Part shown: positions 34,359 to 42,594 of the stretch, in pieces
Numbering within the stretch: the stretch's first letter is position 1
Layout of the letters: each line of letters starts with the position of its first letter
NCBI GenBank assembly: GCA_023436305.1
Contig: JAEZJQ010000104.1
Location: 1-56,475 of the forward strand
Length of the DNA: 56,475 nt
Source: Bacillota bacterium
GTDB taxonomy: Bacteria > Bacillota > UBA4882 > UBA8346
Reading direction: 5' to 3'
Translations under genes and position numbers: made by a program
The notes under the pieces: model-generated
Databases searched by the model: none
Seen by the model: the letters and a program-made list of their open reading frames with translations, nothing else
Told to the model about the DNA's origin: nothing

Positions 34359-34958
34359 ATGTCAGCAGCTATTATAGAAACAATGTCAACAATCAACGCT
34401 TCTGATCGAACAGCCGCTTTTGAAAGTCTGGTTAAAACTTACGAAAAACAATTGTATCAATTTGCTTTTCGTTTATGTGGCAATCATCATGAAGCTCAGG
34501 ACCTGCTTCAAGAAAGTTTCTACCGGGCTTATAAATCGTTTGCTAAGTTTGAATCCGGAACCGCGTTTGATCGTTGGTTATACCAGATTATTCATAATCT
34601 ATACATCGATCATTACCGTAAGAAAAAGAACCGGCCGGTAGTTAGTTCCATTGATGAGCCGGCCCCTTATCTTGATAACGATAAAACTATGGATATTCCC
34701 GATTGGACGGCTAATCCCGAGGATGAAGCCATGCGGTCCGAATTGGGCGCTAAAATTCAAGCCGGTTTATCGGAATTACCGACCGAATATCGTTCTGCAG
34801 TCATACTTTGTGATATCCAAGGACTATCGTACGAAGAAATTGCGCAAATTTTGCATTGTTCCATCGGTACGGTCCGTTCCCGGATTCATCGCGGCCGAAA
34901 ATTATTGCGAAATATCTTACTCCCCTATATTAAGGGGAAGGAGGTCGAACATTCATGA
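34359..34958 (+). CDS. ECF-type RNA polymerase sigma factor
   Basis: This 199-residue sigma factor starts at ATG 34359 behind AGGAAGG. Region 2 is FAFRLCGNHHEAQDLLQESFYRAY and the following FDRWLYQIIHNLYIDHYRKKK; a linker of about 45 residues precedes region 4 (LPTEYRSAVILCDIQGLSYEEIA, then TVRSRIHRGRKLL). It resembles the SigW/RpoE class. Its stop overlaps the start of the anti-sigma gene by four bases, so the two are made together. The regulon is unknown. Confidence 0.94.
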   Translation: MSAAIIETMSTINASDRTAAFESLVKTYEKQLYQFAFRLCGNHHEAQDLLQESFYRAYKSFAKFESGTAFDRWLYQIIHNLYIDHYRKKKNRPVVSSIDEPAPYLDNDKTMDIPDWTANPEDEAMRSELGAKIQAGLSELPTEYRSAVILCDIQGLSYEEIAQILHCSIGTVRSRIHRGRKLLRNILLPYIKGKEVEHS

Positions 34959-35455
34959 ATTGTCCGCACGTCCAGAACTTAGTCTCGGCTTTCATTGATT
35001 GTGAATTGGATGTCGAGGAGAAACGCGAATTGCGCCAACATTTGTTTTGCTGTCCCGAGTGCAGCGCCGGTTACCGGGAATTGTTGGAGATAAAGGATTG
35101 TTTGCAAAATATCACCGCTGTAACCATGCATTTCGACCCGCTTCAGGACTTACATTTGCGGTTAAGCGCCGAAGAACGTTCACTGGTAAGGCAACTCGGC
35201 AAGTTTTTTTGGCTGGGGCGGGTAGGTTTGGTAACTGCCTGTCTTACCGCCTTCTTTCTCTCATCGTATTTCTTGTTTCCGATGGCTAAACAAGGTTCAA
35301 CGGCCAATATAGCCAACAACAACGTCAACCGGACAAATGTCAAGGCATTTGGAGTCCCGGCTTCGACTCCCATGGCGAACCCGATGAATTACGATCAGAA
35401 TTTTTCAATTGATCAACCAGTCAATGTATATCAGGCTTCGTTTATGCTTCCTTGA
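34955..35455 (+). CDS. Zinc-binding anti-sigma factor, membrane-anchored
   Basis: This 166-residue protein has the ZAS zinc motif H29-x3-C33-x2-C36, with C3 and H5 as possible further ligands. A membrane helix spans about 74-96 (VGLVTACLTAFFLSSYFLF), and a short outside tail of about 70 residues follows. It would hold the ECF factor inactive at the membrane until an envelope signal triggers release, probably by proteolysis. The start ATG overlaps the sigma gene and has AAGGAGG upstream. Confidence 0.92.
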   Translation: MNCPHVQNLVSAFIDCELDVEEKRELRQHLFCCPECSAGYRELLEIKDCLQNITAVTMHFDPLQDLHLRLSAEERSLVRQLGKFFWLGRVGLVTACLTAFFLSSYFLFPMAKQGSTANIANNNVNRTNVKAFGVPASTPMANPMNYDQNFSIDQPVNVYQASFMLP

Positions 35456-35508
35456 AGGAAACATTTCACTTTTGTAACACACATAAATAATGGATCAATC
35501 CATAAAAA

Positions 35509-35552
35509 AACCGAAGCACAATCCCTTGGCTGGATAGACTTCGGTTTTTTTG
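35509..35552 (+). terminator. Bidirectional-looking terminator after the anti-sigma gene
   Basis: AACCGAAG (35509-35516) pairs with CTTCGGTT (35539-35546), with a run of A before and a run of T after. It lies about 55 bases behind the anti-sigma stop. Confidence 0.85.
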
Positions 35553-35704
35553 TCCACGATTTTACTCGTCCACTCGGGTAATTTTCACTATAACCCCCTT
35601 GTTTGCATCTTGACACCATCAACAAAAAGTAGATAATTATACCTATACGATACATGTTGTTTTCAATGATATGATTCCATTTTATTGACAAAGCGGGTGT
35701 CTTT

Positions 35705-36769
35705 ATGAAATCTTTCTTAGATACCATAACCCTTCCGGTGATCCTGCATGTGGGCAAAAACAATTTATGCGAAATTGGCAATCTGATTGCCAAAACCGGT
35801 TACTCCAATGTTATTTTGTTTTTCGGAGCCAATATTTACAATTTGGTTGGCGAGAAAATCATAAGTTCGATGCAACAGGCGCGGCTAAATATTCTGGAAC
35901 GCTACGAACCGGATGATAACCAAATTGAATGTTTAATGAATTTTGCATTTGCGATTCCCAATAAAACCGAGTTAATTGTAGGGATTGGCGGCGGTAAGGT
36001 ATTGGATATTGCCAAATATGTCAGTTTTTTAAATGATCTGCCATTCATCAGCGTGCCGACTTCCCCATCTAATGACGGCTTCTCCAGTTCGGGATGTTCG
36101 CTTCTAATCGACGGCAAACGAAAATCCGTCCCTGCCAAAATGCCTTACGGGATCGTGGTGGATATCGATATTATTAAAAAAGCCCCGGAAGCTTTCATTT
36201 ATTCAGGAATTGGTGATTTGATATCGAAAATCACTGCCGTTTACGACTGGCAGTTCGAAGCTCAAAACGGAAATACGGAAATTAATGATTTTGCGGTAAT
36301 GATCGCCAAAAAATCGGTGAATAGCGTAGTGCGGATGGAAAATGAAAAGGATATCCGGAATGAATTCTTCCTGAAAGAACTGATGGATTCTTTAACCATG
36401 AGCGGGATTGCCATGGAAATCGCCAAAAACAGCGCCCCCGCCAGCGGTAGTGAACATTTAATCTCGCATGCGTTGGACTCCTTTCTTGCCAAACCTTATT
36501 TACACGGTATCCAAGTCGGAGTGGCCACCTATATCATAAGCAAAGTTCAGGATCACCGCTACCTCCGGGTGAAAAAATTCCTGGAGGAGACCGGTTTCTT
36601 TACCCATATCAAGCCCATGAAAATGCAAAAAGCCGATTTTGAAAAGGCTATTGATCTTGCGACCACGATTAAACCACACCGGCATACCTTCATTCACCAG
36701 CAAGAATACCGGGATGCGGCCAAGAGGTTTTTATATGAGGATGAGGTTTTAAATGAAGTTTTGGTATAA
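35705..36769 (+). CDS. egsA: sn-Glycerol-1-phosphate dehydrogenase (EgsA/AraM family)
   Basis: This 354-residue enzyme of the dehydroquinate-synthase superfamily reduces dihydroxyacetone phosphate to glycerol-1-phosphate with NAD(P)H. Visible motifs are GIGGGKVLDIAKY (93-105) for the nucleotide, PTSPSNDGFSSSG (118-130), SGSEHLISHALD and HGIQVG with the metal-ligand histidines. In Bacillus, AraM feeds PcrB to make heptaprenylglyceryl phosphate, an archaeal-type lipid. No PcrB gene lies nearby. The start ATG 35705 has only a weak ribosome site (GGGTG). Confidence 0.9.
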   Translation: MKSFLDTITLPVILHVGKNNLCEIGNLIAKTGYSNVILFFGANIYNLVGEKIISSMQQARLNILERYEPDDNQIECLMNFAFAIPNKTELIVGIGGGKVLDIAKYVSFLNDLPFISVPTSPSNDGFSSSGCSLLIDGKRKSVPAKMPYGIVVDIDIIKKAPEAFIYSGIGDLISKITAVYDWQFEAQNGNTEINDFAVMIAKKSVNSVVRMENEKDIRNEFFLKELMDSLTMSGIAMEIAKNSAPASGSEHLISHALDSFLAKPYLHGIQVGVATYIISKVQDHRYLRVKKFLEETGFFTHIKPMKMQKADFEKAIDLATTIKPHRHTFIHQQEYRDAAKRFLYEDEVLNEVLV

Positions 36770-36882
36770 CAAAGCGACATCATATTCATCCAAATTCATC
36801 GAAATAATTTGAAATATTCGGCAGGAATTAATTAGCGCAAGAAGAAAAAAATATGAAATGAAAAGGAGAAACATTCCATCCA

Positions 36883-37791
36883 ATGCATCGTCGATTAAAA
36901 TATCTCATTTGTTTTATCATATTATTCGTTGCGATTATTCAAATTTGCGCTGCCGATCTGCTGCAAATAGGCTCGAAAGGCACTCGGGTCCGGGAAGTTC
37001 AAAACTATTTATATCAATTAAAATTCCTAAGAACTCCTCCCACTGGTAATTATGGACCGATGACCGCCAAGGCGGTTCAATCCTTTCAACTGGAGCATCA
37101 TCTGAATGCCGATGGTAAAGTCGGTCAGGATACTCTGGAAATTTTACAAACGGTTTATAAGGAACGGAATGAAGCAATTCAATATTCCGTCATCGCCGGT
37201 GATACCTTGCCTGGAATTGCCGCCAAATTTAATGCATCGATTGCCGGAATCATGGTTAAAAATAATCTACGCGATAATCAAATCGTTGAAGGACAAATCC
37301 TTTTAATTCCAACCGGCAGTTACCGGCAAATTACTTCTCGCGGTGGAAACAGGGGAATTCAAGAAGTCCCTTGGTCGATTGTCAATAAATTTTGGAGTGT
37401 CGGGGAAATAATCAAAGTAATTGACATTCAGTCCGGAAAATCATTTCAAGCCAAACGGTATGGCGGGTTTTATCATGCGGACACCGAACCTTTGACCAAA
37501 CAGGATACTCAGACAATGCTGGAAATATACGGTGGCCATTGGAGTTGGAATCGCCGGGCCGTTATTGTCGAGTGCCATAATTTATACATAACGGCATCAA
37601 TGAACGGTATGCCTCATGGTGGTGAAACCATTCATGATAATAACTTCCGAGGGCAATTTTGCATTCATTTTCTGGGTAGCCGGGTCCATAAAAGCGGTAA
37701 AATCGATACAACACATCAATTAATGATAGAAGAAGCTTTATTGGCGGATTTACCCGAGGATGAATCGGAAAATGAAGCGAGTAACCTATAA
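36883..37791 (+). CDS. Secreted peptidoglycan-binding/LysM protein
   Basis: This 302-residue protein has a signal sequence (about 1-24), a PG_binding_1 domain (about 25-85, LQIGSKGTRVREVQNYLYQL and YGPMTAKAVQSFQLEH), a LysM domain (about 104-148, YSVIAGDTLPGIAAKF) and a C-terminal domain with GGFYHADTEPLTKQD, GGHWSWNRRAVIVE, MNGMPHGGETI and CIHFLGSR. This C-terminal domain recurs in Bacillota wall proteins; its conserved H, D and C residues suggest catalysis, but I know no activity. The ribosome site AGGAG is 14 bases from the ATG, unusually far. Confidence 0.85.
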   Translation: MHRRLKYLICFIILFVAIIQICAADLLQIGSKGTRVREVQNYLYQLKFLRTPPTGNYGPMTAKAVQSFQLEHHLNADGKVGQDTLEILQTVYKERNEAIQYSVIAGDTLPGIAAKFNASIAGIMVKNNLRDNQIVEGQILLIPTGSYRQITSRGGNRGIQEVPWSIVNKFWSVGEIIKVIDIQSGKSFQAKRYGGFYHADTEPLTKQDTQTMLEIYGGHWSWNRRAVIVECHNLYITASMNGMPHGGETIHDNNFRGQFCIHFLGSRVHKSGKIDTTHQLMIEEALLADLPEDESENEASNL

Positions 37792-37814
37792 TGTCATAAA
37801 TCGTGGATTTAAAT

Positions 37815-38489
37815 TCAGGAAGTACTGCTTACGGGGTTAAGTTTTCCTTGTTCAAACAGTAGCCGGGTTACAAAGACAACGATTTCCATCCGGATATATT
37901 CATCGATAAACTCATCAAAATCGACGGCAATTCCTTGTTTTATGGGGTTTCCAATATATTCAACCCGGACGATCCGCCCCTTAAGTTGGGTGGATTTGGA
38001 ATTGCCGGGTATTTTGAAATCAAATTTCAAAACCACTCCTTCGTTTAACTCCTGGTTAAGTCCGCCCATCGAGTATAACCCGCAGCCGGAAAGATTGACA
38101 ACTTTGCCTTCGTAGGTTTTTCCATTAAAAAAACATTGGCATGATATATCAACATCTGCCCGGATATAGCGCCGAAATGAAGTATAATCCACCGCGATGG
38201 GATTCGCCAGAATCAATAGCGGTTCTTCCCCCACCTTTTTCTCAATCACATAGGTTCCGAATTTATGTTTCTTATGATCCGCGCCTTGAAAGCCGATGGT
38301 TAATTCACTTCCTTCATGGATCTGCTCCGCTACAATCCACGGTTCAAATTCAAGAAATAATTTGTTTTCCTTGGCTTTCAGCACATTTTTAATCGTGGCG
38401 GTACAATCGGTAATCCGGCCAATGCTATTTGAGAAATGAATGGTGATTATGCCGCCGACTTTGAAAACCTGTTCGGGGGTTTGATACAT
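37815..38489 (-). CDS. PilZ-domain cyclic-di-GMP receptor (YcgR-like)
   Basis: This 224-residue protein has a YcgR-type N-terminal beta domain (about 1-95) and a PilZ domain (about 98-215). The c-di-GMP motifs are RRYIRADVD and NLSGCGLY (NxSxxG). YcgR proteins slow the flagellar motor or adjust surface behaviour when c-di-GMP is high. AAGGGAG precedes the ATG. It is followed by no partner; the gene upstream on the same strand is an unknown 164-residue protein, 24 bases away, likely in one operon. Confidence 0.9.
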   Translation of the reverse strand: MYQTPEQVFKVGGIITIHFSNSIGRITDCTATIKNVLKAKENKLFLEFEPWIVAEQIHEGSELTIGFQGADHKKHKFGTYVIEKKVGEEPLLILANPIAVDYTSFRRYIRADVDISCQCFFNGKTYEGKVVNLSGCGLYSMGGLNQELNEGVVLKFDFKIPGNSKSTQLKGRIVRVEYIGNPIKQGIAVDFDEFIDEYIRMEIVVFVTRLLFEQGKLNPVSSTS

Positions 38490-38513
38490 ATTTCGACTCT
38501 CCCTTTCATGATT

Positions 38514-39008
38514 TTATTCTTTCGTTCCTTCCAGGTTAATAAAAATCCCAAAATTCTCTAACGCTCTTTCCAGATATGTCTCCACAAAATCATAGGGAAT
38601 TCCGGATATCGCCTTGAATATTTTCGTTTTATGGTAGAAAGTAATGTTAAATAGGGGGAATTGGGTTTTTTCGTTAATGTATTCATCGAGTTTTTCCAAA
38701 GCCTCCGTGTTGTTCTTTAGAATTTCCTTGATCTCTTCCACAGTTTCAAATAATTGTTCTTCCATTTGTTTGTACTGGCGAATCATATTAAAATCATTGG
38801 TGATTTTTTTCATATCAAAATGGCCAATCTCGTAACCAAATTCAATTTCAGCCCGAAAGCCTTCGACAATTCGGATAATTACCCGTTCACCTTCAAACGC
38901 GCTGTCTCTTATGGCGTTGAAGTCATTTTTAATGAGTTTAGTAATATTTTCCCGCATGGCGCTATGCTGAAATTCTTTGATTATTTTCACCCAGTCTACG
39001 ATCTGCAT
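38514..39008 (-). CDS. Hypothetical protein, partly coiled-coil
   Basis: This 164-residue acidic cytosolic protein has no signal or membrane helix. Residues about 65-115 are rich in Glu, Lys and Leu in heptad-like spacing (MEEQLFETVEEIKEILKNN), a likely coiled coil. The ends are mixed alpha/beta. AAGAAGG lies upstream of the ATG. It is followed by the PilZ gene in the same direction, so it may act in the same c-di-GMP path, but this is only context. No family is recognised. Confidence 0.7.
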   Translation of the reverse strand: MQIVDWVKIIKEFQHSAMRENITKLIKNDFNAIRDSAFEGERVIIRIVEGFRAEIEFGYEIGHFDMKKITNDFNMIRQYKQMEEQLFETVEEIKEILKNNTEALEKLDEYINEKTQFPLFNITFYHKTKIFKAISGIPYDFVETYLERALENFGIFINLEGTKE

Positions 39009-39210
39009 TGGTTACCTTCTTTAAATTATTTGCTTTAAGTTATTTGGAACGAATAATGCGCTTCTCTTTTACTATTCTTTTCGGTATTTGGTTCCCCTTT
39101 TATGAATAAAAAATATAAACGAGAATTCTTCAAGTGGATTTACGTGTTTAATCACCGAAGTAATTTATCGATTGTAATTTATTGGGTAGGTGATTGAACA
39201 TGCCCTTAAT

Positions 39211-39240
39211 AAAAAAGCCCAGGTTTTCACCCAAGCTCTT
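39211..39240 (-). terminator. Rho-independent terminator of the ankyrin gene
   Basis: On the reverse strand AGCTTGGG (39237-39230) pairs with CCTGGGCT (39223-39216) using some G-U pairs, followed by TTTTTA. It lies 24 bases past the stop. Confidence 0.7.
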
Positions 39241-39263
39241 TTATCACTTTATTTTTGAATCCC

Positions 39264-40868
39264 TTACTCCTTGGCACCCGCCGTCTTGAGTAGTTCGGCG
39301 ATCTCCGGATGATTGGCGTTATTCGCCACTCCCAGCGCCGTCTTACCTTCGGCATTCTTGTCATTCAGGCTGACTTTCTTTTCGAGCAACAATTTCGCAA
39401 TATCGATATACCCATTTTTCGCGGCAATCATCAACGCCGTCCAACCGTCTCCGTCTTTAGCATTCAGATTGACTTTGGCGTCAATCAAGGCTTGTACGAT
39501 CTCGATATAGTTTTTTTCAACGGCATTGAGTAATGCGGTATACCCGTAAAATTCATCCCTGACATTTACATTGGCTTTCCGGCTGATTAGTAATTTTACG
39601 GTTTCCAACTGGCCATACTGGGCGGCGAACATAAGCGGTGTCCAGTAACCGATGGTTTTGCCTTTGACATCCTTGTCATGAGATTTAATGTTGATATTGG
39701 TTCCCTTATCCAGGAAAATGTTAACCACTTCATTCTGGCCGTTTTTGGCCGCCAGACACAAAGCGTCGCCAATGGCTTCCTTATTATCCTTATTATTCAA
39801 GCCTTTGTCCAAAAAGACTTTAATAATTTCCAGGTACCCTTTTTTAGCGGCCAGGGTCAGGGCGTATTCAAAATCTCCGGGATCAGCGCCTTTTTCCAGC
39901 AATAATTTCAACATTTCCGCGTAACCCTTATCGGTAGCGGTGATTAAGACGGACTGGCCCAAAGTCGGTTTCGCTTTTACATCGGCGCCTTTATCCAGTA
40001 ACAATTTGGCAATATCCAGGAGGTTGTTGTCCACCGCCATAAACAAGGCAGTTTCCCCTTTTCCGGCTTTGACGTTAACGTCGGCGCCTTTTTCCACTAA
40101 AAATTTGACCATCTCGAAATTGCCTTTTTGCGTGGCCAGCATTAAGGCGGTCTGGCCATTCTTCAGCTTGGCGTTAAGGCCGGCCTTGTTCTCCACCAAT
40201 AACGCGGCCAATTCGGGAAATCCTCCTTCGGCGGCAGCCATTAACGGCGTTTTTCCGTCCGTATCGGGAGTATTAACATCGGTCCCCTTATCGATCAATA
40301 ATTTGACTACATCGGGATGGTTTTTTACGGTGGCTGCTTGCAAGGCCGCAACATAGTCGGTGGCGGGAGCCCCTTTCTCCATTAATACGGTGACGATCTC
40401 CGGGAAACCGTTTTCCGCGGCGGCCGACAGCGGGGTGACAAAGTCCCAGACTCCTTTCCGGGCTTTGACGCCGATATTCGCTCCTTTATCCAGCAGAACA
40501 TGGACAATATCCAGATAGCCGTTATTGGCCGCAAAAAGTAACGGAGTCCAGCCGGTTTTTGTTTTTAAGTCCACGCTGGCGTTCTTATCCAGTAATATGG
40601 CCACAATTTCATAAAACCCTTTTTCGGAAGCGTTAATTAATGGAGTCCGGCCTTCCGCATCGGTTGTATCCGGATTTGCGCCCAGATCCAATAATAGCTT
40701 TACCTTTTCAACGTCTCCATTTAAAGAATTACTTAATAATAAAGCATTAACTTCTTTTTGATTCACCGTTACCTTATTCTTATTGGTTTCCTCGGCGGCG
40801 TTCATAACGGTAAAAGCCAGACCGAAGCAAATGATTAGTAAGAACAGCCACCGGATCATCTTGTTCAT
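39264..40868 (-). CDS. Secreted ankyrin-repeat protein
   Basis: This 534-residue protein has a signal peptide (about 1-24, MIRWLFLLIICFGLAFTVMNAAEE) and about 14 ankyrin repeats of 33 residues, seen as the recurring pattern GxTPLxxAxxxGxxEIVxxLLDKGAxVNxK. The repeats are well conserved, suggesting a stable solenoid for protein binding outside the membrane. AAGGAG precedes the ATG. It is monocistronic with its own terminator. A binding partner is not evident; spore or surface proteins nearby are candidates. Confidence 0.92.
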   Translation of the reverse strand: MNKMIRWLFLLIICFGLAFTVMNAAEETNKNKVTVNQKEVNALLLSNSLNGDVEKVKLLLDLGANPDTTDAEGRTPLINASEKGFYEIVAILLDKNASVDLKTKTGWTPLLFAANNGYLDIVHVLLDKGANIGVKARKGVWDFVTPLSAAAENGFPEIVTVLMEKGAPATDYVAALQAATVKNHPDVVKLLIDKGTDVNTPDTDGKTPLMAAAEGGFPELAALLVENKAGLNAKLKNGQTALMLATQKGNFEMVKFLVEKGADVNVKAGKGETALFMAVDNNLLDIAKLLLDKGADVKAKPTLGQSVLITATDKGYAEMLKLLLEKGADPGDFEYALTLAAKKGYLEIIKVFLDKGLNNKDNKEAIGDALCLAAKNGQNEVVNIFLDKGTNINIKSHDKDVKGKTIGYWTPLMFAAQYGQLETVKLLISRKANVNVRDEFYGYTALLNAVEKNYIEIVQALIDAKVNLNAKDGDGWTALMIAAKNGYIDIAKLLLEKKVSLNDKNAEGKTALGVANNANHPEIAELLKTAGAKE

Positions 40869-41078
40869 CGTTACATTTCTCCTTTTTTAGGTATTATGTT
40901 TTTTATTTCCCAACGGTTTCACAGACAACCTTTTAAAAAAAGATTGCCAAATCTCTATTCTTTATTTCGGCAGGTCATTCAAAAATCCAAAGTCGAAAAT
41001 AAAAGTTAAAAAACATAAGTTACCGAATTTATGCTTTCGGCATATGATAATCCATCAAAATCCGGAGGTTGATATGTT

Positions 41079-41516
41079 TTGAGTCAACGAAATTCAGTCA
41101 TTTTCCCCTTTCCGGCGGTACAGTATATTCCTTTGGCCATCACTAACATGGCCGTGGGACCTATCTCCAAACCAAACCCAAAACCCACATTGAAATTGTT
41201 TGCCGGTCCGGAGGTGGTTTCATGGCAAGCTGCTTTGAGCTGCGATTACGGTATCACCGTGCCCGATTCTTTTCTGCCCGGGACTTGTCCGGTATGCGCT
41301 ATTCATCTGCAAATCACCGAGGTAAAATACCGGGGCTTTTTCGTCACCATGCTGGGTACGGAAGACCAAGGGCGATATCAGTTATTTACCATACCCGCGG
41401 ACCTCTTTTATAAATCAAAACTGTACTTCCAAGTCATAGATCCGGTTTCCACCAAACAACTCGCCAGTTGTTCGTTGTTTATGCCAACAACGCACCGGTT
41501 GCAGGTTCAATGCTGA
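41079..41516 (+). CDS. Hypothetical beta-rich protein
   Basis: The start is TTG 41079, with GGAGG about 12 bases upstream. The 145-residue product has a Pro-rich N-terminal third (PISKPNPKPTLKLFAGPE), then a mainly beta stretch with three Cys (DYGITVPDSFLPGTCPVCAI, and later CSLF), and no signal peptide. It stands between the ankyrin gene and the SPOCS/glycosyltransferase operon, divergent and convergent respectively. A spore-coat or surface role is conceivable from context only. Confidence 0.6.
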   Translation: MSQRNSVIFPFPAVQYIPLAITNMAVGPISKPNPKPTLKLFAGPEVVSWQAALSCDYGITVPDSFLPGTCPVCAIHLQITEVKYRGFFVTMLGTEDQGRYQLFTIPADLFYKSKLYFQVIDPVSTKQLASCSLFMPTTHRLQVQC

Positions 41517-41589
41517 AAGTGAAATCTTAAAAATAAACCAGAAGGTTGAAAAACAAAGGTTGATTATACTTGTTGTATTCTCTGGTCAT

Positions 41590-42594
41590 TTAACTTTTTA
41601 TTATTTTTTGGTACGCCTCATTTGTCGCCTGCGCCACTTTATCCCAGGTATAATTGGAGAATACTCTTTCTTTCACACGATCATCTTTCCCGGTATTCCA
41701 AGCGGCGCTCACTGCTTGGGCGATACTCGCTATATCACCCGGATCACAATAAAACGCTTTGTCTTCAAAATACTCCCGGGCTGATCCCCGATTGGTGGAA
41801 ACTATGGCGCAACCGGCCAGGGCGGCTTCCAGGGAAACCAATCCCGGTGTGTCATACCAGCTAACTAGAGCATGAACCCGGGCTGCCGCATAAGCGGAAG
41901 CTAATTCCACGGAGTTTAAAGTATCGATAAATAAAACTTTTTGCCCGGCGGATTCTCGGCGACACTCTTGATAATACAGAGAATCATTTACCGGTCCAAT
42001 GATAACCAAAGGCAATTTCAATTTTTGAGCGGCTTTGATTAAACTCAACTGATTTTTACGGCGGCAGATTCGTCCAACCGTTAATAAGAAATCCCGCCAA
42101 TGAAATTTTTGGATGAAACGATCCGCTTTGGCAAAAGCGAAACTTTTATCGGCGGCGTTGGGTACCACCACCGCAGGCGGCAGCGCGCCGAATGATTTCC
42201 GGAGAGTTTCCAGCTCCAGGGTGGAGTTTGGTAAAATGAGGGCGGAACCATTCAAAATTTCCCGGCGAAGCGGCAGTGTTTTTTGCCACCAGTCCCGTAA
42301 CTGTTCCGGTTCACTGCTGGCCTGAAAAAACTCTTCCGGTTCCCAGAAAACGGTGGATAGTACCATTTTTTTATGCTGCCGCCGGGTGTTGAGATAGTAC
42401 TGATGCGTTTCCGCCACCGGGATCAGGTTAAAGAGATGAACCAGGTCATAGACACCCAGGTCAAGATTGGGCCGGTTGTCAATAACCGCTTCGATGCCTA
42501 TTTTCTCCAGATATTCCCTGGTTTTCAGCAATTGAATGCTGTCACCAGCCAATGATGTCTGGTAGTTAGGGCGGTTTTGTAAAACTACTTTCAA
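41590..42594 (-). CDS. Glycosyltransferase, GT4-like
   Basis: This 334-residue GT-B enzyme shows the C-terminal nucleotide-sugar domain of family 4: GRICRRKNQLSLIKAAQKL, then LVSWYDTPGLVSLEAALAGCAIVSTNRGSAREYF with the E-x7-E-like motif. The N-terminal half is divergent and short. The start TTG 42594 overlaps the stop of the 722-residue SPOCS-like gene by four bases, so the two are co-translated. It probably glycosylates a surface or spore component. Substrates are unknown. Confidence 0.9.
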   Translation of the reverse strand: MKVVLQNRPNYQTSLAGDSIQLLKTREYLEKIGIEAVIDNRPNLDLGVYDLVHLFNLIPVAETHQYYLNTRRQHKKMVLSTVFWEPEEFFQASSEPEQLRDWWQKTLPLRREILNGSALILPNSTLELETLRKSFGALPPAVVVPNAADKSFAFAKADRFIQKFHWRDFLLTVGRICRRKNQLSLIKAAQKLKLPLVIIGPVNDSLYYQECRRESAGQKVLFIDTLNSVELASAYAAARVHALVSWYDTPGLVSLEAALAGCAIVSTNRGSAREYFEDKAFYCDPGDIASIAQAVSAAWNTGKDDRVKERVFSNYTWDKVAQATNEAYQKIIKS

